NCBI GenBank assembly: GCA_905221605.1
Contig: CAJNDS010001125.1
Span: forward strand, 474,106 to 504,105
Length of the DNA: 30,000 nt
Reading direction: 5' to 3'
Source of the DNA: Symbiodinium natans
Taxonomy: Eukaryota > Sar > Dinophyceae > Suessiales > Symbiodiniaceae
The notes below the pieces were generated by a model. It was not told where the DNA came from and did not search any database. It was given only the letters and a program-made list of their open reading frames with translations. Position numbers and translations under genes: made by a program. This document shows positions 1 to 9,104 of this stretch, one piece after another (positions within the stretch are counted from its first letter, which is position 1; each line of letters opens with the position of its first letter).

Positions 1-58
1 CCCTAAACCCTATAAGGCCCAAACCCCAAACCTTCAAGCCTCTAGTCGTCATGGGCAG

Positions 59-151
59 GGGAGCGCCGGTTCTTCGTGAAGCGGACGGTCCTGGCAGAGT
101 CCTACCGCCCCAACTACGACAACCGCCGCCGGCGCACCTTGGGGGCCAAGG
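59..151 (+). CDS. Exon of unrecognised gene 1 (Arg/Tyr-rich)
   Basis: Open in one frame, 30 codons starting GERRFFVKR, followed by YRPNYDNRRRR. Nearly every codon ends in G or C, unlike the flanks. The AG acceptor is at 57-58 and a GC donor follows 151 in a phase that fits the exon at 1233. No family recognised. The start of the gene lies left of the window or in an unseen exon. Confidence 0.5.
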
Positions 152-175
152 GCTTTCAAGATCAGGGGTGTAACT

Positions 176-289
176 CTTTGTGGTACTTTGTGCCGTAACT
201 TTAGATCCTTACCTTTTTGGGCTTTTTTGGGTCTCTTAGTAAGGCAGCTAAAAGTTTGATTTGTAGCTACCCTCCTGAGTGCGGCCAAG
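176..289 (+). repeat. Dispersed ~112-base repeat, copy 1
   Basis: First of three same-orientation copies (also 17290-17401 and 29648-29759), similar over their whole length. Each starts CTTTGTGGT and ends GCAGCCAAG or close to it. It contains an inverted pair CCTTA/TAAGG and then an AT-rich hairpin bounded by AGCTA/TAGCT. It follows directly on the exon at 59-151. Identity as a non-autonomous element, introner or RNA gene is unknown. Confidence 0.7.
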
Positions 290-1130
290 AACTGGGGCTT
301 ATTGAGGGTTTGTATTAGGGTTTGTTAAGGGCTTAGTTCGGGACAAATTAAGGGCTGACTTAGGGTTTTCTTAGGGGTTTTACTGGTTTTGATCAGGGCT
401 TCCTTGGGGCCTATTGGGATTTGATTCGGGTTTAACTAGAGTTTGATTAGATCTTATTAAGGGTTTAACTAGGGTGTCATAGTTTGGGTTTCATTAGGGG
501 CTTAATTCGGGCTTTGTGTAGGATTTGATGGGGTTCTTTGTTTTTTGGTGGACAGGGCTGATGGTCTATATTGGGCTTGGTTCATCGTGCGTCGTACGGG
601 TGTGCACATGGGGTGGATGCACAGTATTGGGTCCATCTAATGCTGGTCGCCAGCTTAGGGGGACGGATGACTTTACCCGTAAACCCTGAGCCCTTCGCCC
701 CTCTTGCGAAAGCTCCTTCTGCACAATGTTCAGGCATTGACACGAGTTGGTCAGTGCCCGTATCATCTCAGCTCCCCCCCCCGGGGCGTTTTGCGAGAAT
801 CGTGCCGAGGGGCAAATGCGAACACCCCACTACACAGTCCCGACTTGCTTTTGATGGCGGCGACCCCCAACAAGGCCAAGCAGTATTGATGTCTAGTGAC
901 GTTGTGCTTGGGAGGTTTGTCCGGTGAGAGCGCACAACATATGGGCCTCCGCAAGCAGTCGATGTTTTTTGTTCTGAATGTTTTTGGGCTTTCGCCACCG
1001 CAAACCCTAAACCCCCTCCAACGGCGAACCTCTGCGGTGATGTTGGGATGTGCTGCCAGGAGGAGGTTTTTTTTTCCCGCCTGCGGCAAGCATGTAAAAG
1101 CCTTAAGGAGCTTCCCTTTTGGGTTTATGG
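290..1130. other. No gene recognised; degenerate TTAGGG-like DNA, then unique sequence
   Basis: From 290 to 540 the sequence drifts around GGGTTTnATTAGGG and reads as a decayed G-strand array. From 560 to 1130 it is unique. Short ORFs exist on both strands, but none has the third-position G/C bias seen in the exons. Confidence 0.5.
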
Positions 1131-1191
1131 TGTAGGTTTAGGGTTTAGGGTTTAGGGTTTAGGGTGTAGGGTGTAGGGTGTAGGGTTTAGG
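1131..1191 (+). repeat. TTTAGGG array (with GTGTAGGG variants)
   Basis: G-strand telomere-type heptamers. Three neighbouring units carry the same TGTAGGG variant. Confidence 0.9.
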
Positions 1192-1232
1192 TAGAGGACC
1201 CTCTAAGAAAAGGGCAGCCAGCTGTTGCTTAG

Positions 1233-1303
1233 GTCGCTTCCGCACCTACACCGGGCTGCGTATCCACAAGCCCGATCTCAGCAACCTGACATCGACGCAG
1301 CAG
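1233..1303 (+). CDS. Exon of gene 1
   Basis: Reads RFRTYTGLRIHKPDLSNL and continues for five residues. About 20 of 23 codons end in G or C. The acceptor is TTGCTTAG and the donor is GC (CAG|GCGCGC). The two leading bases complete the codon left open at 151, and the exon ends in phase 0, matching the exon at 1807. Product not recognised. Confidence 0.55.
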
Positions 1304-1340
1304 GCGCGCACCCAAAGAAAAGCAGACCCTCCCAGAGCCC

Positions 1341-1458
1341 CCCTAAACCTTGAACCCTAAACCCTAAACCCTAAACCCTAAACCCTAAACCCTAAACCCT
1401 AAACCCTAAACCCTAAACCCTAAACCCTAAACCCTAAACCTTTAAACCCTAAACCCAA
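1341..1458 (-). repeat. CCCTAAA array
   Basis: Mostly perfect C-strand heptamers with frayed edges on both sides. Confidence 0.95.
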
Positions 1459-1694
1459 AATCGTAAACCCGAAGCCCTAAACAAACAAGACCAGAAATCC
1501 AAGCACAAGAACCCTAACAGTCCTTTCAAAAGGCCCCACAGGACCCCAAAGTGCCCTAACGTCGAGCAACCTAAAATGGGGACGGGGGGGGTGTCTCGGG
1601 GCATGTGAAAGGCTACCCCGGAGCCAGGCTAAATCTTAGGGTCCTGGAGCCAAACCCTCTAGGGGTTTTCAGCCGCGCGGAAGCATTGTGCCAG

Positions 1695-1800
1695 CCTAAA
1701 CCCTAAACCCTAAACCCTAAACCCTAAACCCTAAACCCTAAACCCTAAACCCTAAACCCTAAACCCTAAACCCTAAACCCTAAACCCTAAACCCTAAACC
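1695..1800 (-). repeat. CCCTAAA array
   Basis: About 15 near-perfect C-strand units ending directly before the exon at 1807. Confidence 0.95.
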
Positions 1801-1806
1801 CGTGAG

Positions 1807-1865
1807 CCGTACTCCAAGCGCAGAGGCTGGTCCCTGGCGCACAACCCCAAAACCAAGCAACCTTG
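1807..1865 (+). CDS. Exon of gene 1 (basic)
   Basis: Reads PYSKRRGWSLAHNPKTKQP and then two bases of a Trp codon. It has strong G/C third positions. The acceptor is CCGTGAG, the donor is GC, and the phase fits the next exon at 2075. A C-strand array lies upstream and a G-strand array downstream. Confidence 0.5.
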
Positions 1866-1924
1866 GCCTCGGGAATCTCGGGGCCCCTAAGCTTCAGGAC
1901 CGCAGCCTTAGAATCGGAGAACTA

Positions 1925-2012
1925 GGGCTTAGGGTTTAGGGTTTAGGGTTTAGGGTTTAGGGTTTTAGGGTTTAGGGTTTAGGGTTTAGGGTTTAGGGTT
2001 TAGGGTTTAGGG
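1925..2012 (+). repeat. TTTAGGG array
   Basis: Perfect G-strand units with one TTTTAGGG insertion. Confidence 0.95.
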
Positions 2013-2074
2013 CTTTAAGGCCCAACCTGAAACACGAGAAGGAATGAAGTTGGGCGAGCCGTTGTGCAATGCAG

Positions 2075-2154
2075 GGCGTGGGAAGAAAAGAGCCAGCACG
2101 CCATTGTTGACTGTTGCCAACATGCTTCGCAGCATTGGGGTGCAATCTCCTCTT
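2075..2154 (+). CDS. Exon of gene 1
   Basis: Contains AWEEKSQHAIVDCCQHASQH. It follows an AATGCAG acceptor and ends at a GC donor (TCTT|GCCGCT) in the phase needed by the exon at 2285. Third-position bias is weaker than in its neighbours, so the call rests mostly on phase. Confidence 0.4.
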
Positions 2155-2185
2155 GCCGCTTAACGGCAAGAATCTACACCCTGCA

Positions 2186-2277
2186 CCCTAAACCTCTCAA
2201 CCCTAAACCCCAAACCCCAAACCCCAAACCCCAAACCCTAAACCCTAAAGCCTAAACCCTAAAGCCCTAAACCCTAA
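2186..2277 (-). repeat. Mixed CCCTAAA/CCCCAAA array
   Basis: C-strand units with several consecutive CCCCAAA variants. Confidence 0.9.
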
Positions 2278-2284
2278 GCCGCAG

Positions 2285-2358
2285 CTCTCCGCTCGCGCGC
2301 CCGGAAGGAGCTGCTTGCCTCGCGCAAGAGCTGGCCAGAGCTGGGGCCCTTGCTTTGG
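2285..2358 (+). CDS. Exon of gene 1 (basic helix)
   Basis: Reads LRSRARKELLASRKSWPELG plus GPLLW-type residues, 24 codons with strong G/C third positions. The acceptor is CCGCAG. The donor TGG|GTTTAT is the start of the downstream G-strand array. Confidence 0.55.
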
Positions 2359-2369
2359 GTTTATCGAGT

Positions 2370-2455
2370 TTGGGGTGTAGGGTTTGGGGTTTAGGGTTTA
2401 GGGTTTGGGGTTTGGGGTTTAGGGTTTGGGGTTTTCAGGTTTGGGGTTTAGGGGG
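2370..2455 (+). repeat. Mixed TTTAGGG/TTTGGGG array
   Basis: G-strand array following the exon, rich in TTTGGGG variants. Confidence 0.9.
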
Positions 2456-2560
2456 GTTGGAGAGTTCAGCGGGGTTAGGGTTCACCCGGGCTGTACAAGT
2501 TTTTCTTGACATGCTAAATTCATCCCCCCGCCCCCCTCCCCCCCCGCCCCTAACACCTGC

Positions 2561-2680
2561 TTGGAGGTTCAGAGTACTTGTAACCCCAATTTGTAACTGT
2601 ACTTATAAGCCCCCTAATTTCTGCAAGTAGGGCCATATGTAGACTTATCACTGGGGTTATATGTACCCATGAACCTCCAA
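2561..2680. mobile_element. Palindromic MITE-like element, family 2
   Basis: Perfect 10-base terminal inverted repeats TTGGAGGTTC / GAACCTCCAA. Partial pairing continues inward (GTAACCCCA / TGGGGTTAT). The length is 120 bases with no coding capacity. A relative lies at 27133-27293. It sits in a gene 1 intron. Confidence 0.6.
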
Positions 2681-2883
2681 TCCTTAGTAGGGACTACAAT
2701 AGGGGTACTCTAATCCCGATCAAGGACTGTTTGTCTAAGGGGGCACGTCCCAACCCAAACCCCTAAAGGCTCGCGGAGCCCAGGCTTCTCCCCCCCCCGG
2801 AGCAGCCCTTTCGGACACACGTTGCATCATACACAGCCCCCAAACGAACCCCCAAAGAGGAACCCCAAAGAGGGGGGCTGAAG

Positions 2884-2972
2884 GGTGCAGCAAGGATCTT
2901 GCTCTTCAAGAAGTTCATCTCCAAATCCGGCGGTCAGTGGCGCATTGGCCTACGTGAGGCCCCGGAGGACAG
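2884..2972 (+). CDS. Exon of gene 1
   Basis: Contains LLFKKFISKSGGQWRIGL and then REAPEDR, with high G/C third positions. A GC donor after 2972 gives the phase required by the exon at 3482. A GT donor (GTGAGG) at 2954 would shorten it. Confidence 0.5.
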
Positions 2973-3033
2973 GCCGACGCGACCGGGCCGCAGGAATGGA
3001 AGATTGGGCAATTCTCGCTTTTCGGGTAGAGGG

Positions 3034-3435
3034 GGTTTAGGGTTTAGGGTTTAGGGTTTGGGGTTTGGGGTTTAGGGTTTAGGGTTAGGGTTAGGGGACT
3101 ATGAGGTCTATAGGGTCTGCCATGGACGTGCTTGGGTGTGTGCGGTCTAGTTTTCATTCAGCACTTCCAGCATGTTAGGGCACTTCGCCGCGCAAGGTTT
3201 GAGGCTTGCAAACCCTAAACCCTAATCCCTGAACCCTAAACCCTAAACCCTAAACCCTGAACCCTGAACCCTAAACCCTAAACCCTAAACCTAAGGCAGC
3301 TTGGCAAGCATGCCTCGGACAGGAGGTGTGTAATGTAGGGGCCTGATTGATTAGAACAAGGTTTTGGGGGTTATTATACGTATACCTATATGGGGAAAAC
3401 AAGGGATTTAGGGTTTAGGGTTTAGGGTTTAGGGA
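3034..3435. repeat. Three arrays: G strand, C strand, G strand
   Basis: TTTAGGG/TTTGGGG units at 3034-3097, CCCTAAA/CCCTGAA units at 3209-3293 and a short TTTAGGG run at 3407-3435. Unique spacers between them show no clear exon. Confidence 0.85.
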
Positions 3436-3481
3436 GTTATTCCGACCCCCCCCCCCCCATGTTAGGCTTAGCTAAGTCAAG

Positions 3482-3521
3482 GTACACCAACTGGATCACC
3501 TGGAACTTCAACGACTTTCAT
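3482..3521 (+). CDS. Exon of gene 1 (aromatic-rich)
   Basis: Reads YTNWITWNFNDFH, almost every codon ending in C or G. The acceptor is AAGTCAAG and the donor GC (CAT|GCCGCT). The Trp/Phe/Tyr density suggests a folded beta-rich domain, but none is recognised. Confidence 0.55.
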
Positions 3522-3678
3522 GCCGCTGGCTGAGTGGCTGAGTGCTGTCAGCGTCGATCTGCTCTCTCAGAGATGATGTCTCGCATGGGGTTGATCTTAG
3601 AAATCGGGGAGGGGGGGCCCTTGTAGTTCACACGCAAGAGCCAAGCCAGAAGGAACATGCCACTGGTAGACGCCCAAG

Positions 3679-3767
3679 AAAACCCTAAACCCTAAACCCT
3701 AAACCCTAAACCCTAAACCCTAAACCCTAAACCCTAAACCCTAAACCCTAAACCCTAAACCCTAAAG
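3679..3767 (-). repeat. CCCTAAA array
   Basis: Perfect C-strand heptamers, about 12 units. Confidence 0.95.
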
Positions 3768-3888
3768 CCCCCTTAACTGCGGAGCCCTTCTAATTCTCCT
3801 TTTATACTCTGAAAAACCCGCGGCCCCCTACTTCAGAGCCCTTTTAAAGAAGGTCAGGGGCCATACGCAGGGACCATGTAATTGCCTT

Positions 3889-4038
3889 AACCCCTAACCC
3901 TAAACCCTAAGCCCTAAGCCTAAACCCTAAACCCTAAACCCTAAACCCTAAACCCTAAACCCTAAACCCTAAACCCTAAACCCTAAACCCTAAACCCTAA
4001 ACCCTAAACCCTAAACCCTAAACCCTAAACCCTATACC
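3889..4038 (-). repeat. CCCTAAA array, among the longest here
   Basis: About 20 units, almost perfect after a few CCCTAAG variants at the left edge. It ends just before the exon at 4058. Confidence 0.95.
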
Positions 4039-4057
4039 CTACACACGGCGATGGGAG

Positions 4058-4114
4058 TGGCCGGCTGAGGTGGTCGAGGCGCTGAACGCCCTGGTGATGC
4101 CCAGCGGGACGCAG
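4058..4114 (+). CDS. Exon of gene 1
   Basis: Reads WPAEVVEALNALVMPSGTQ, with a strong canonical donor CAG|GTGAGT. The acceptor is ATGGGAG. Both ends are in phase 0, compatible with its neighbours. Codons end mostly in G or C. Product not recognised. Confidence 0.65.
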
Positions 4115-4137
4115 GTGAGTCGTAGACCTCAATCCTA

Positions 4138-4453
4138 ACACCCTAAACCCTAAACCCTAAACCCTAAACCCTAAACCCTAAACCCTAAACCCTAAACCCT
4201 AAGCCCTAAGCCCTAAGCCCTAAACCCCCAACCCAAAACCCTAAACCCTAAAGCCCCAACCCAAGATTTCAGAAGTCAGCCCTCTAGGTGCCCTACAAGC
4301 CCTACAAGCCCTACAAGCCCTAAACCCTAAACCCTATTACTAAACCCTAAACCCTAAACCCTAAACCCTAAACCCTAAACCCTAAACCCTAAACCCTAAA
4401 CCCTAAACCCTAAACCTCAAACCCCAAACCCCAAACCCCAAACCCTAAACCCC
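4138..4453 (-). repeat. CCCTAAA arrays with a short spacer
   Basis: Two runs, 4138-4256 and 4314-4453, with homogenised CCCTAAG, CTACAAGCC and CCCCAAA variant blocks. Confidence 0.9.
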
Positions 4454-4465
4454 AGCCCGGACCAG

Positions 4466-4507
4466 GTTCATTCTGAGGGCTGGTGGATGAACCAGTACAC
4501 CAGCGGG
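4466..4507 (+). CDS. Exon of gene 1 (Trp-rich)
   Basis: Reads VHSEGWWMNQYTSG. It starts after GGACCAG in phase 0, as the preceding exon requires, with a GC donor after GGG. The frame stays open to a TGA at about 4534, so a later donor is possible. A C-strand array lies before it and a G-strand array after it. Confidence 0.5.
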
Positions 4508-4561
4508 GCTGCCCAGCACAGGGAAGGACTCCGCTGACGCACGCAGTCATGAAAGTGAAGC

Positions 4562-4639
4562 GTTTAGGGTTTAGGGTTTAGGGTTTAGGGTTTAGGGTTT
4601 TGGGTTTAGGGTTTAGGGTTTAGGGTTAGGGTTTAGGGT
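4562..4639 (+). repeat. TTTAGGG array
   Basis: G-strand units with one TTTTGGG and one TTAGGG variant. Confidence 0.95.
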
Positions 4640-4668
4640 ACCCTAGACCCGAACCATGAGGTGGCGAG

Positions 4669-4750
4669 GAGTCGGTGACCGAGACGATGTACACGATCCT
4701 ACGACCTCTTGGGAACCTACCCCAGCTCATCGTCGAGTGCTCTTTCAGGG
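4669..4750 (+). CDS. Exon of gene 1
   Basis: Reads ESVTETMYTILRPLGNLPQL followed by IVECSF, an amphipathic helix-like stretch. The acceptor is GTGGCGAG in phase 0. The donor is uncertain; GC at 4751 is one option. Confidence 0.5.
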
Positions 4751-4769
4751 GCCATGCTTAGCGTAATGA

Positions 4770-4870
4770 TTAGGGATGTAATACGTAATATATATATATG
4801 TATATATATATACATTCTTACATGATATTATGTTATAGTGTGTTACATTATAATACTATACTCAGAATAG
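4770..4870. repeat. AT-rich palindrome in an intron
   Basis: A (TA)n core at about 4790-4815 is flanked by partly complementary AT-rich arms. Similar TA palindromes occur in the introns at 9297-9410 and 25883-26009, suggesting related hairpin elements. Confidence 0.5.
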
Positions 4871-4966
4871 CAAGCGCTATTAGTCATACGTTTTTGTGTA
4901 TCTGCTCCTATCATGATTCTACCTGAAGCCCATAGGATCTGTCCGCTCCAGTCGACGTGGTGCCAG

Positions 4967-4994
4967 GTACGACAACATGCGAAGCCGCATCGAG
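4967..4994 (+). CDS. Short exon of gene 1
   Basis: Reads YDNMRSRIE (open on to AD) with all but one codon ending in G or C. The acceptor is GTGCCAG and the donor GC. Phase to the left is unresolved. Confidence 0.4.
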
Positions 4995-5453
4995 GCCGAC
5001 TTAAACTCTAAACCTTAAAACCTAAACCCGACGCGGTCTTTTCAACGCGCGGCCCCGAGTAAACCAAACATTTGCGGGCCTTGGCAGTGTGAGGCTACCC
5101 AGAGACTCCAGTACCCCTAAAAAAGGAAACCAATCCTTCAACCAAATAAGGAGCCCTACTACAATTTAAGGAAAATTCCTTAATTAAGGGGTATTGGAGT
5201 TTCCTTGTGCGCGTGACTTTGTCTCTTCCAAATCCCTGGCCCATACAGCGCCGGCAGTTGTTTCACCCCAAACCCTAAACAGAGCACCCCTAACAAGGAC
5301 CCTGAAATTATCGTCCCGTTCGGGGTCACTATTACAAGGCGGCCCCGCATGTTTAGGGTACCCAAAAAGGGACCCTAATTGGAGAGCTCATATTTTGGGA
5401 ACTACGCTGCAAACCCTAAAGCCTAAACCCTAAAACCCTACTACCGATGTCAG

Positions 5454-5522
5454 GTCCACACCATCATGAACGGTGATGCGAAGGATCTCTTCATCTGGCC
5501 TCTCTCGGCCAACCTTTTCGAG
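5454..5522 (+). CDS. Exon of gene 1
   Basis: Reads VHTIMNGDAKDLFIWPLSAN and then LFE. Phase 0 after GATGTCAG. Two donors are possible: GC after GAG (5523) or GT at 5533 (CTG|GTAGAA). A G-strand array follows. Not recognised. Confidence 0.6.
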
Positions 5523-5692
5523 GCCGAGACCTGGTAGAAGAGGGGTTTAGGGTTAAGGGTTTACGGTTGGGGTTTAGGGCCCTCAAGAATCTTTAGGGTG
5601 ATGGAAAGGCCTCCGAGAGAGTGTAGGGGCGAAGGAAAGCAACCCGAATGCCCTAAACTCCACATCGCCACTGCGCTTCCTAGCTGCGTTGA

Positions 5693-5847
5693 GTTTAGGG
5701 TTTAGGGTTTAGGGATAGGGGACAGGTTTAGGGTTTAGGGTTTAGGGTTTAGGGTTTAGGGTTTAGGGTTTAGGGTTTAGGGTTTAGGGTTTAGGCTTTG
5801 CGGGTTTAGGGTTTAGGGTTTAGGGTTTAGGGTTTAGGGTTTAGGGT
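5693..5847 (+). repeat. TTTAGGG array
   Basis: About 20 G-strand units interrupted at about 5713-5725 and 5794-5802. Confidence 0.95.
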
Positions 5848-5852
5848 TTGAG

Positions 5853-5909
5853 CTCTCAACCGGCGAGTCTTATCCCCGGAACCACGCCTTGTGTGTTGGC
5901 CATTTCTGG
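5853..5909 (+). CDS. Exon of gene 1
   Basis: Reads LSTGESYPRNHALCVGHFW, 19 codons in phase 0, ending at a GT donor (TGG|GTAGGC). The acceptor GTTTGAG abuts the telomere-type array. Confidence 0.55.
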
Positions 5910-6099
5910 GTAGGCCCCTTGAGTTATTCTGTGTTTTCCCTTGTTGGGTTTAGGAGGATCATATTCAGGATATTTTCAGAAGAATTAGGATCTAGGGTTT
6001 AGGGTTTAGGGTGAGCAGTTCCCAACTATCAGCCCCCAAGTACCCTGAGTTTGTGCGCATTCGGACCCTCATCACCTACTTTAGAGCACCATCTCCCCC

Positions 6100-6100
<1 letters not shown>

Positions 6101-6133
<33 letters not shown>
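6101..6133 (+). repeat. Poly-C tract of 33
   Basis: An uninterrupted run of C, followed by C-rich CCACCACCC sequence. No gene is apparent at 6013-6310. Confidence 0.95.
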
Positions 6134-6311
6134 ACCACCCCCACCCCCCACCCCTGCTGTCTCAACTAACCGTCGAGCCCTACACCCCCCCCTCCCCCCG
6201 TGCCTAAACCCTGGAGCCCTGCACCATTTCTCTCAAATGTGGTTTCTTTGGGGTCCTCAGTATAAGGCGGCTAGGGCAGAGCTGACCAATCAAAAACCCC
6301 GGCAGCTGCCC

Positions 6312-6409
6312 TAACCCCTAAACCCCAAACCCCAAACCCAAACCCCAAACCCCAAACCCCAAACCCCAAACCCCAAACCCTAAACCCTAAAGCCTAAACC
6401 CTAAACCCC
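6312..6409 (-). repeat. CCCCAAA-type array
   Basis: The left two thirds are CCCCAAA units and the right end CCCTAAA. Confidence 0.9.
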
Positions 6410-6424
6410 TTTCGTACCCGGCAG

Positions 6425-6490
6425 GTGCCAACCCTGGAGCCCTCGGCCACCCTGGCGGCCACTGGCATTCGGGCACCCCGACCGGCAGAA
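6425..6490 (+). CDS. Probable exon of gene 1
   Basis: Phase 0 after CCGGCAG: VPTLEPSATLAATGIRAPRP and AE, then a possible GA donor (GAA|GATTGG). Other frames are also open, so the frame is chosen by phase with the exon at 5853. Confidence 0.4.
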
Positions 6491-6497
6491 GATTGGG

Positions 6498-6657
6498 GGT
6501 TGAGGGTTCAGGGTTTTGGGGCTTTTTAGGGTTTTGGGGCTTTAGGGCTTTAGGGCTTTTATGGGTTTTAGGGCTTTAGGGTTTTTGGGGTTTAGGGTTT
6601 TGTAGGATTTTAGGGTTTTATTGGTTTTAGGATTTTAGGGTTTTAGGGTTTAGGGAG
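6498..6657 (+). repeat. Degenerate TTTTAGGG/CTTTAGGG array
   Basis: G-strand octamer-like units with many substitutions. Confidence 0.8.
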
Positions 6658-6844
6658 CCACCCGTCAGAGAGTCTAAGGTTCAAGGCTGGCCAAGTCCAA
6701 TTCTTTTGCAGAATCGGCAGCCAGGTAGGGGCTTCTTGCCATAGAAGTAAAAGGTGGAGTGGTGCACATGCATGCACCTGCTTGCAGTGTTGTGCTTTTC
6801 CTGCTCTGTTGGGCCTGCTTGCGCCTTCCCTCAATCTTTGCCAG

Positions 6845-6889
6845 ACTGGCACAGACTACTCTATGCCAACCTTGCAGTCTGCAGGCTAA
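6845..6889 (+). CDS. Possible terminal exon of gene 1
   Basis: After TTTGCCAG the frame reads TGTDYSMPTLQSAG and stops at TAA (6887-6889). Phase fits the exon at 6425. Weak on its own. Confidence 0.25.
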   Translation, partial: TGTDYSMPTLQSAG

Positions 6890-7775
6890 AAGGTAGGTGA
6901 GCTGCGCAGTGAACTGCTCGACCCTGTGAGAGCGAGCTGCTGGGTCTCCGCTCAACATTAGCCATGTAAGTTTACGCAGGATTGGCCAGTCGTTTACAAG
7001 AGTGTAGTGCCCTGCATGCCTGTGATAATTTTCATTGTTATGTCATTAGGAATAGTATTGTTATACGTTGTGGGTACTCTTATGACGGTTCCGATTGCTA
7101 GGATCAGCAACAGGACGAGTCTTAGCGTTGATCTTGGTATCAGTACAAGTATTGGTATGAGTATTCGCAGTTAGCGTGAATGTTAGCGTGATGATAAGTA
7201 CTCGTGGTAGCAGGATGTAGATGTATGCGTAGACAGTATTGCTCATACGCAAAATTGTAGGTCTACCTCGCATCCTAATCCTGAAATCCTACATACGACA
7301 CCCATATCGTTGTAGCCGCCTTAAATGTGCACCGGGCCCTAGGCCGTTTTCCCTATACCTTGAAGCCTAGAACACTAACACCCTACTTTCTGTTTGGGTT
7401 TCGGGTTTTGGGTTGAGGGTTTGGCCTCGCTTCCTTTTTTGGCATGAGAAACCCTGCTCAAAGACCCCAAATCCGACGCCCTGGGCTCGAAGCCTTGGAA
7501 CCCTACTTGAACCCTAAACCCTCTGAGCTCAGTATTCCAAGAGCTCCTGGTTGCGGGAAGTAGAGGCGACATGCTTTGAAGAAGCTGCGCATAGCCGGCG
7601 TAGGCCCGAATAGTTTTGATGGGGGGGGGGGTGTGCGAGCACCTACTAATTTAAATGGATAGTGAGGCCACGCGTAGGCATGGGTTCAAGCAGTTACTGC
7701 ACTTGGACGTTCATGGCTAGTTCTAGCCGCTTCTAGCCGTATTTCTAGCAACCACCCATCGTGAACCCACAGCCC
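6890..7775. other. No gene recognised
   Basis: Unique, partly AT-rich DNA. Around 7120-7200 it carries repeated GTATTGGTATGAGTATT-like and TTAGCGTGA motifs. No exon-like block seen. Confidence 0.5.
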
Positions 7776-7880
7776 AAAACCCTAAACCCTTAACCCTGAA
7801 CCCTACACCCTAAACCCTAAACCCTAAACCCCAAACCCTAAACCCCAAACCCCAAACCTAAACCCTAAACCCTAAACCCT
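7776..7880 (-). repeat. CCCTAAA/CCCCAAA array
   Basis: C-strand units with mixed variants. Confidence 0.9.
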
Positions 7881-8343
7881 CAGGCTCACTACAGCCCTCG
7901 GTCGGAGCCGATGATCAGAAGCTGGATTGCGCTTGGATGTCGCGTGTTTTCTCTTCCATTACTCACACCCTCCCAGACCCTGCACCTCGAACTCATTCGA
8001 CTCCAAACACGAAAATCTTGTGACTTCCCTGCTAAAACCCTCAACCCTAAATCTTGGACCCACCCTGCTCCCACAATCTCAAACACCGAGTTTTCTGTGA
8101 CTTCCGGAACCACGAAGTTCGAAAACCCCGAGCCTCCAATCCCGAAGCCCCAGCCCTGCTAACACCCTCAACCCTGAGCCCCAAGCCCTATGAACCCCGA
8201 ACCCCAAACCCTGGAAGCCCCAAACCCTATGCACCCCAAACCCCAAACCCTAAACCCCGCAAGCCCTATCAAACCTAACCTCCTATGGACCCGCAGCCCC
8301 AAATTCCTGATCCTAAACCCCAAGCCCCGAACCCTACACCCCC
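7881..8343 (-). repeat. Decayed C-strand array DNA
   Basis: From about 8035 the sequence is a drift of CCCnAAnCCC motifs. ORFs translated here are repeat artefacts. Confidence 0.6.
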
Positions 8344-8460
8344 AAACCCTATGGGCCCTTGAGCCCAAACCCCATGGGCCCTTGAGCCCAAACCCTATGG
8401 GGCCTTAACCCCAAACCCTGTGGGCCCTCAAGCCCAAACCCTATGGGGCCCTGAAGCCGC
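8344..8460 (+). repeat. Minisatellite, ~23-base unit
   Basis: Five imperfect copies of AAACCCTATGGGCCCTTGAG plus CCC, apparently derived from CCCTAAA sequence. Confidence 0.75.
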
Positions 8461-8557
8461 AAACTCGACACCCTAAACCCTAAACCCGAAACCCTAAACC
8501 CTAAACCCTAAACCCCTGAAGCCCCAAACTCGACGCCAGACCCCGAGCCCGCTGCAG

Positions 8558-8630
8558 AGATCCAGGAAGGCTGGGCAACGCCAGCGCTGGAAACGCCACG
8601 GAGGATGCAGACTCACCGGTGCCGGTGGAG
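8558..8630 (+). CDS. Candidate exon, frame uncertain (gene 2?)
   Basis: Unique block between C-strand arrays with a good GCTGCAG acceptor and GT donors at about 8619 (CCG|GTGCCG) and 8631. All three frames are open. One is acidic with two N-glycosylation-like sites (NAS, NAT). Confidence 0.3.
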
Positions 8631-8635
8631 GTTGG

Positions 8636-8700
8636 CCTTAAACCCTCAACCAGAAACCCTAAACCCTAAACCCTAAACCCTAAACCCTAAACCCTAAACC
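8636..8700 (-). repeat. CCCTAAA array
   Basis: C-strand units ending shortly before the exon at 8725. Confidence 0.9.
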
Positions 8701-8724
8701 TTGGTATTCGGATCTCGCGTTTAG

Positions 8725-8802
8725 CTCTGGATGTGAGATGTTCGAGCTCCGCCTTCGAGACGTTGATGCGTTACGTGGTCAAGCAGACGTGCTGCAAAGG
8801 GG
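8725..8802 (+). CDS. Exon of gene 2 (Cys-containing)
   Basis: Reads LDVRCSSSAFETLMRYVVKQ and TCCKG. Third positions are G/C rich. The acceptor is GCGTTTAG. The donor G|GTTTGG is telomere-like, and a G-strand array follows. It ends in phase 1, matching the 22-base exon at 9142. Confidence 0.6.
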
Positions 8803-9104
8803 GTTTGGAGGGTGGTTGGCCTAGTGAACTAGATGGGTTTAGGGTTTAGGGTTTAGGGTTGAGGGTTTAGGCGGTTAGTAGGGTTTAGGGTTTAGGGCAT
8901 TTGTTGAGAGGGTTACATTGTTTTGAGTTTTCAGGTGGCTTTTTGCAGGGTTCCTGTAGTAGAGCTCCACCGGTTTGGGGGTTTGGATTCATTCAGCTTG
9001 GCGTCAGGCTTAAGTCGGTTTCCAAATTATCTTACGGGTTCTTAGTACAGTCAGTAGAGAGTTAGTTGCCTTATACCCCCCACATACTTTGAGGAGACTG
9101 CACA

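Noticed and set aside
1131-1800. CRISPR array
   Set aside because: Tandem 7-base units without spacers of constant length are telomere-type repeats, and the context is eukaryotic.
8168-8408. ORFs on both strands in telomere-like DNA (8168-8408 and similar)
   Set aside because: Their translations (LNPKPQTL, VWGLGFRV) are just reading of the heptamer repeat.
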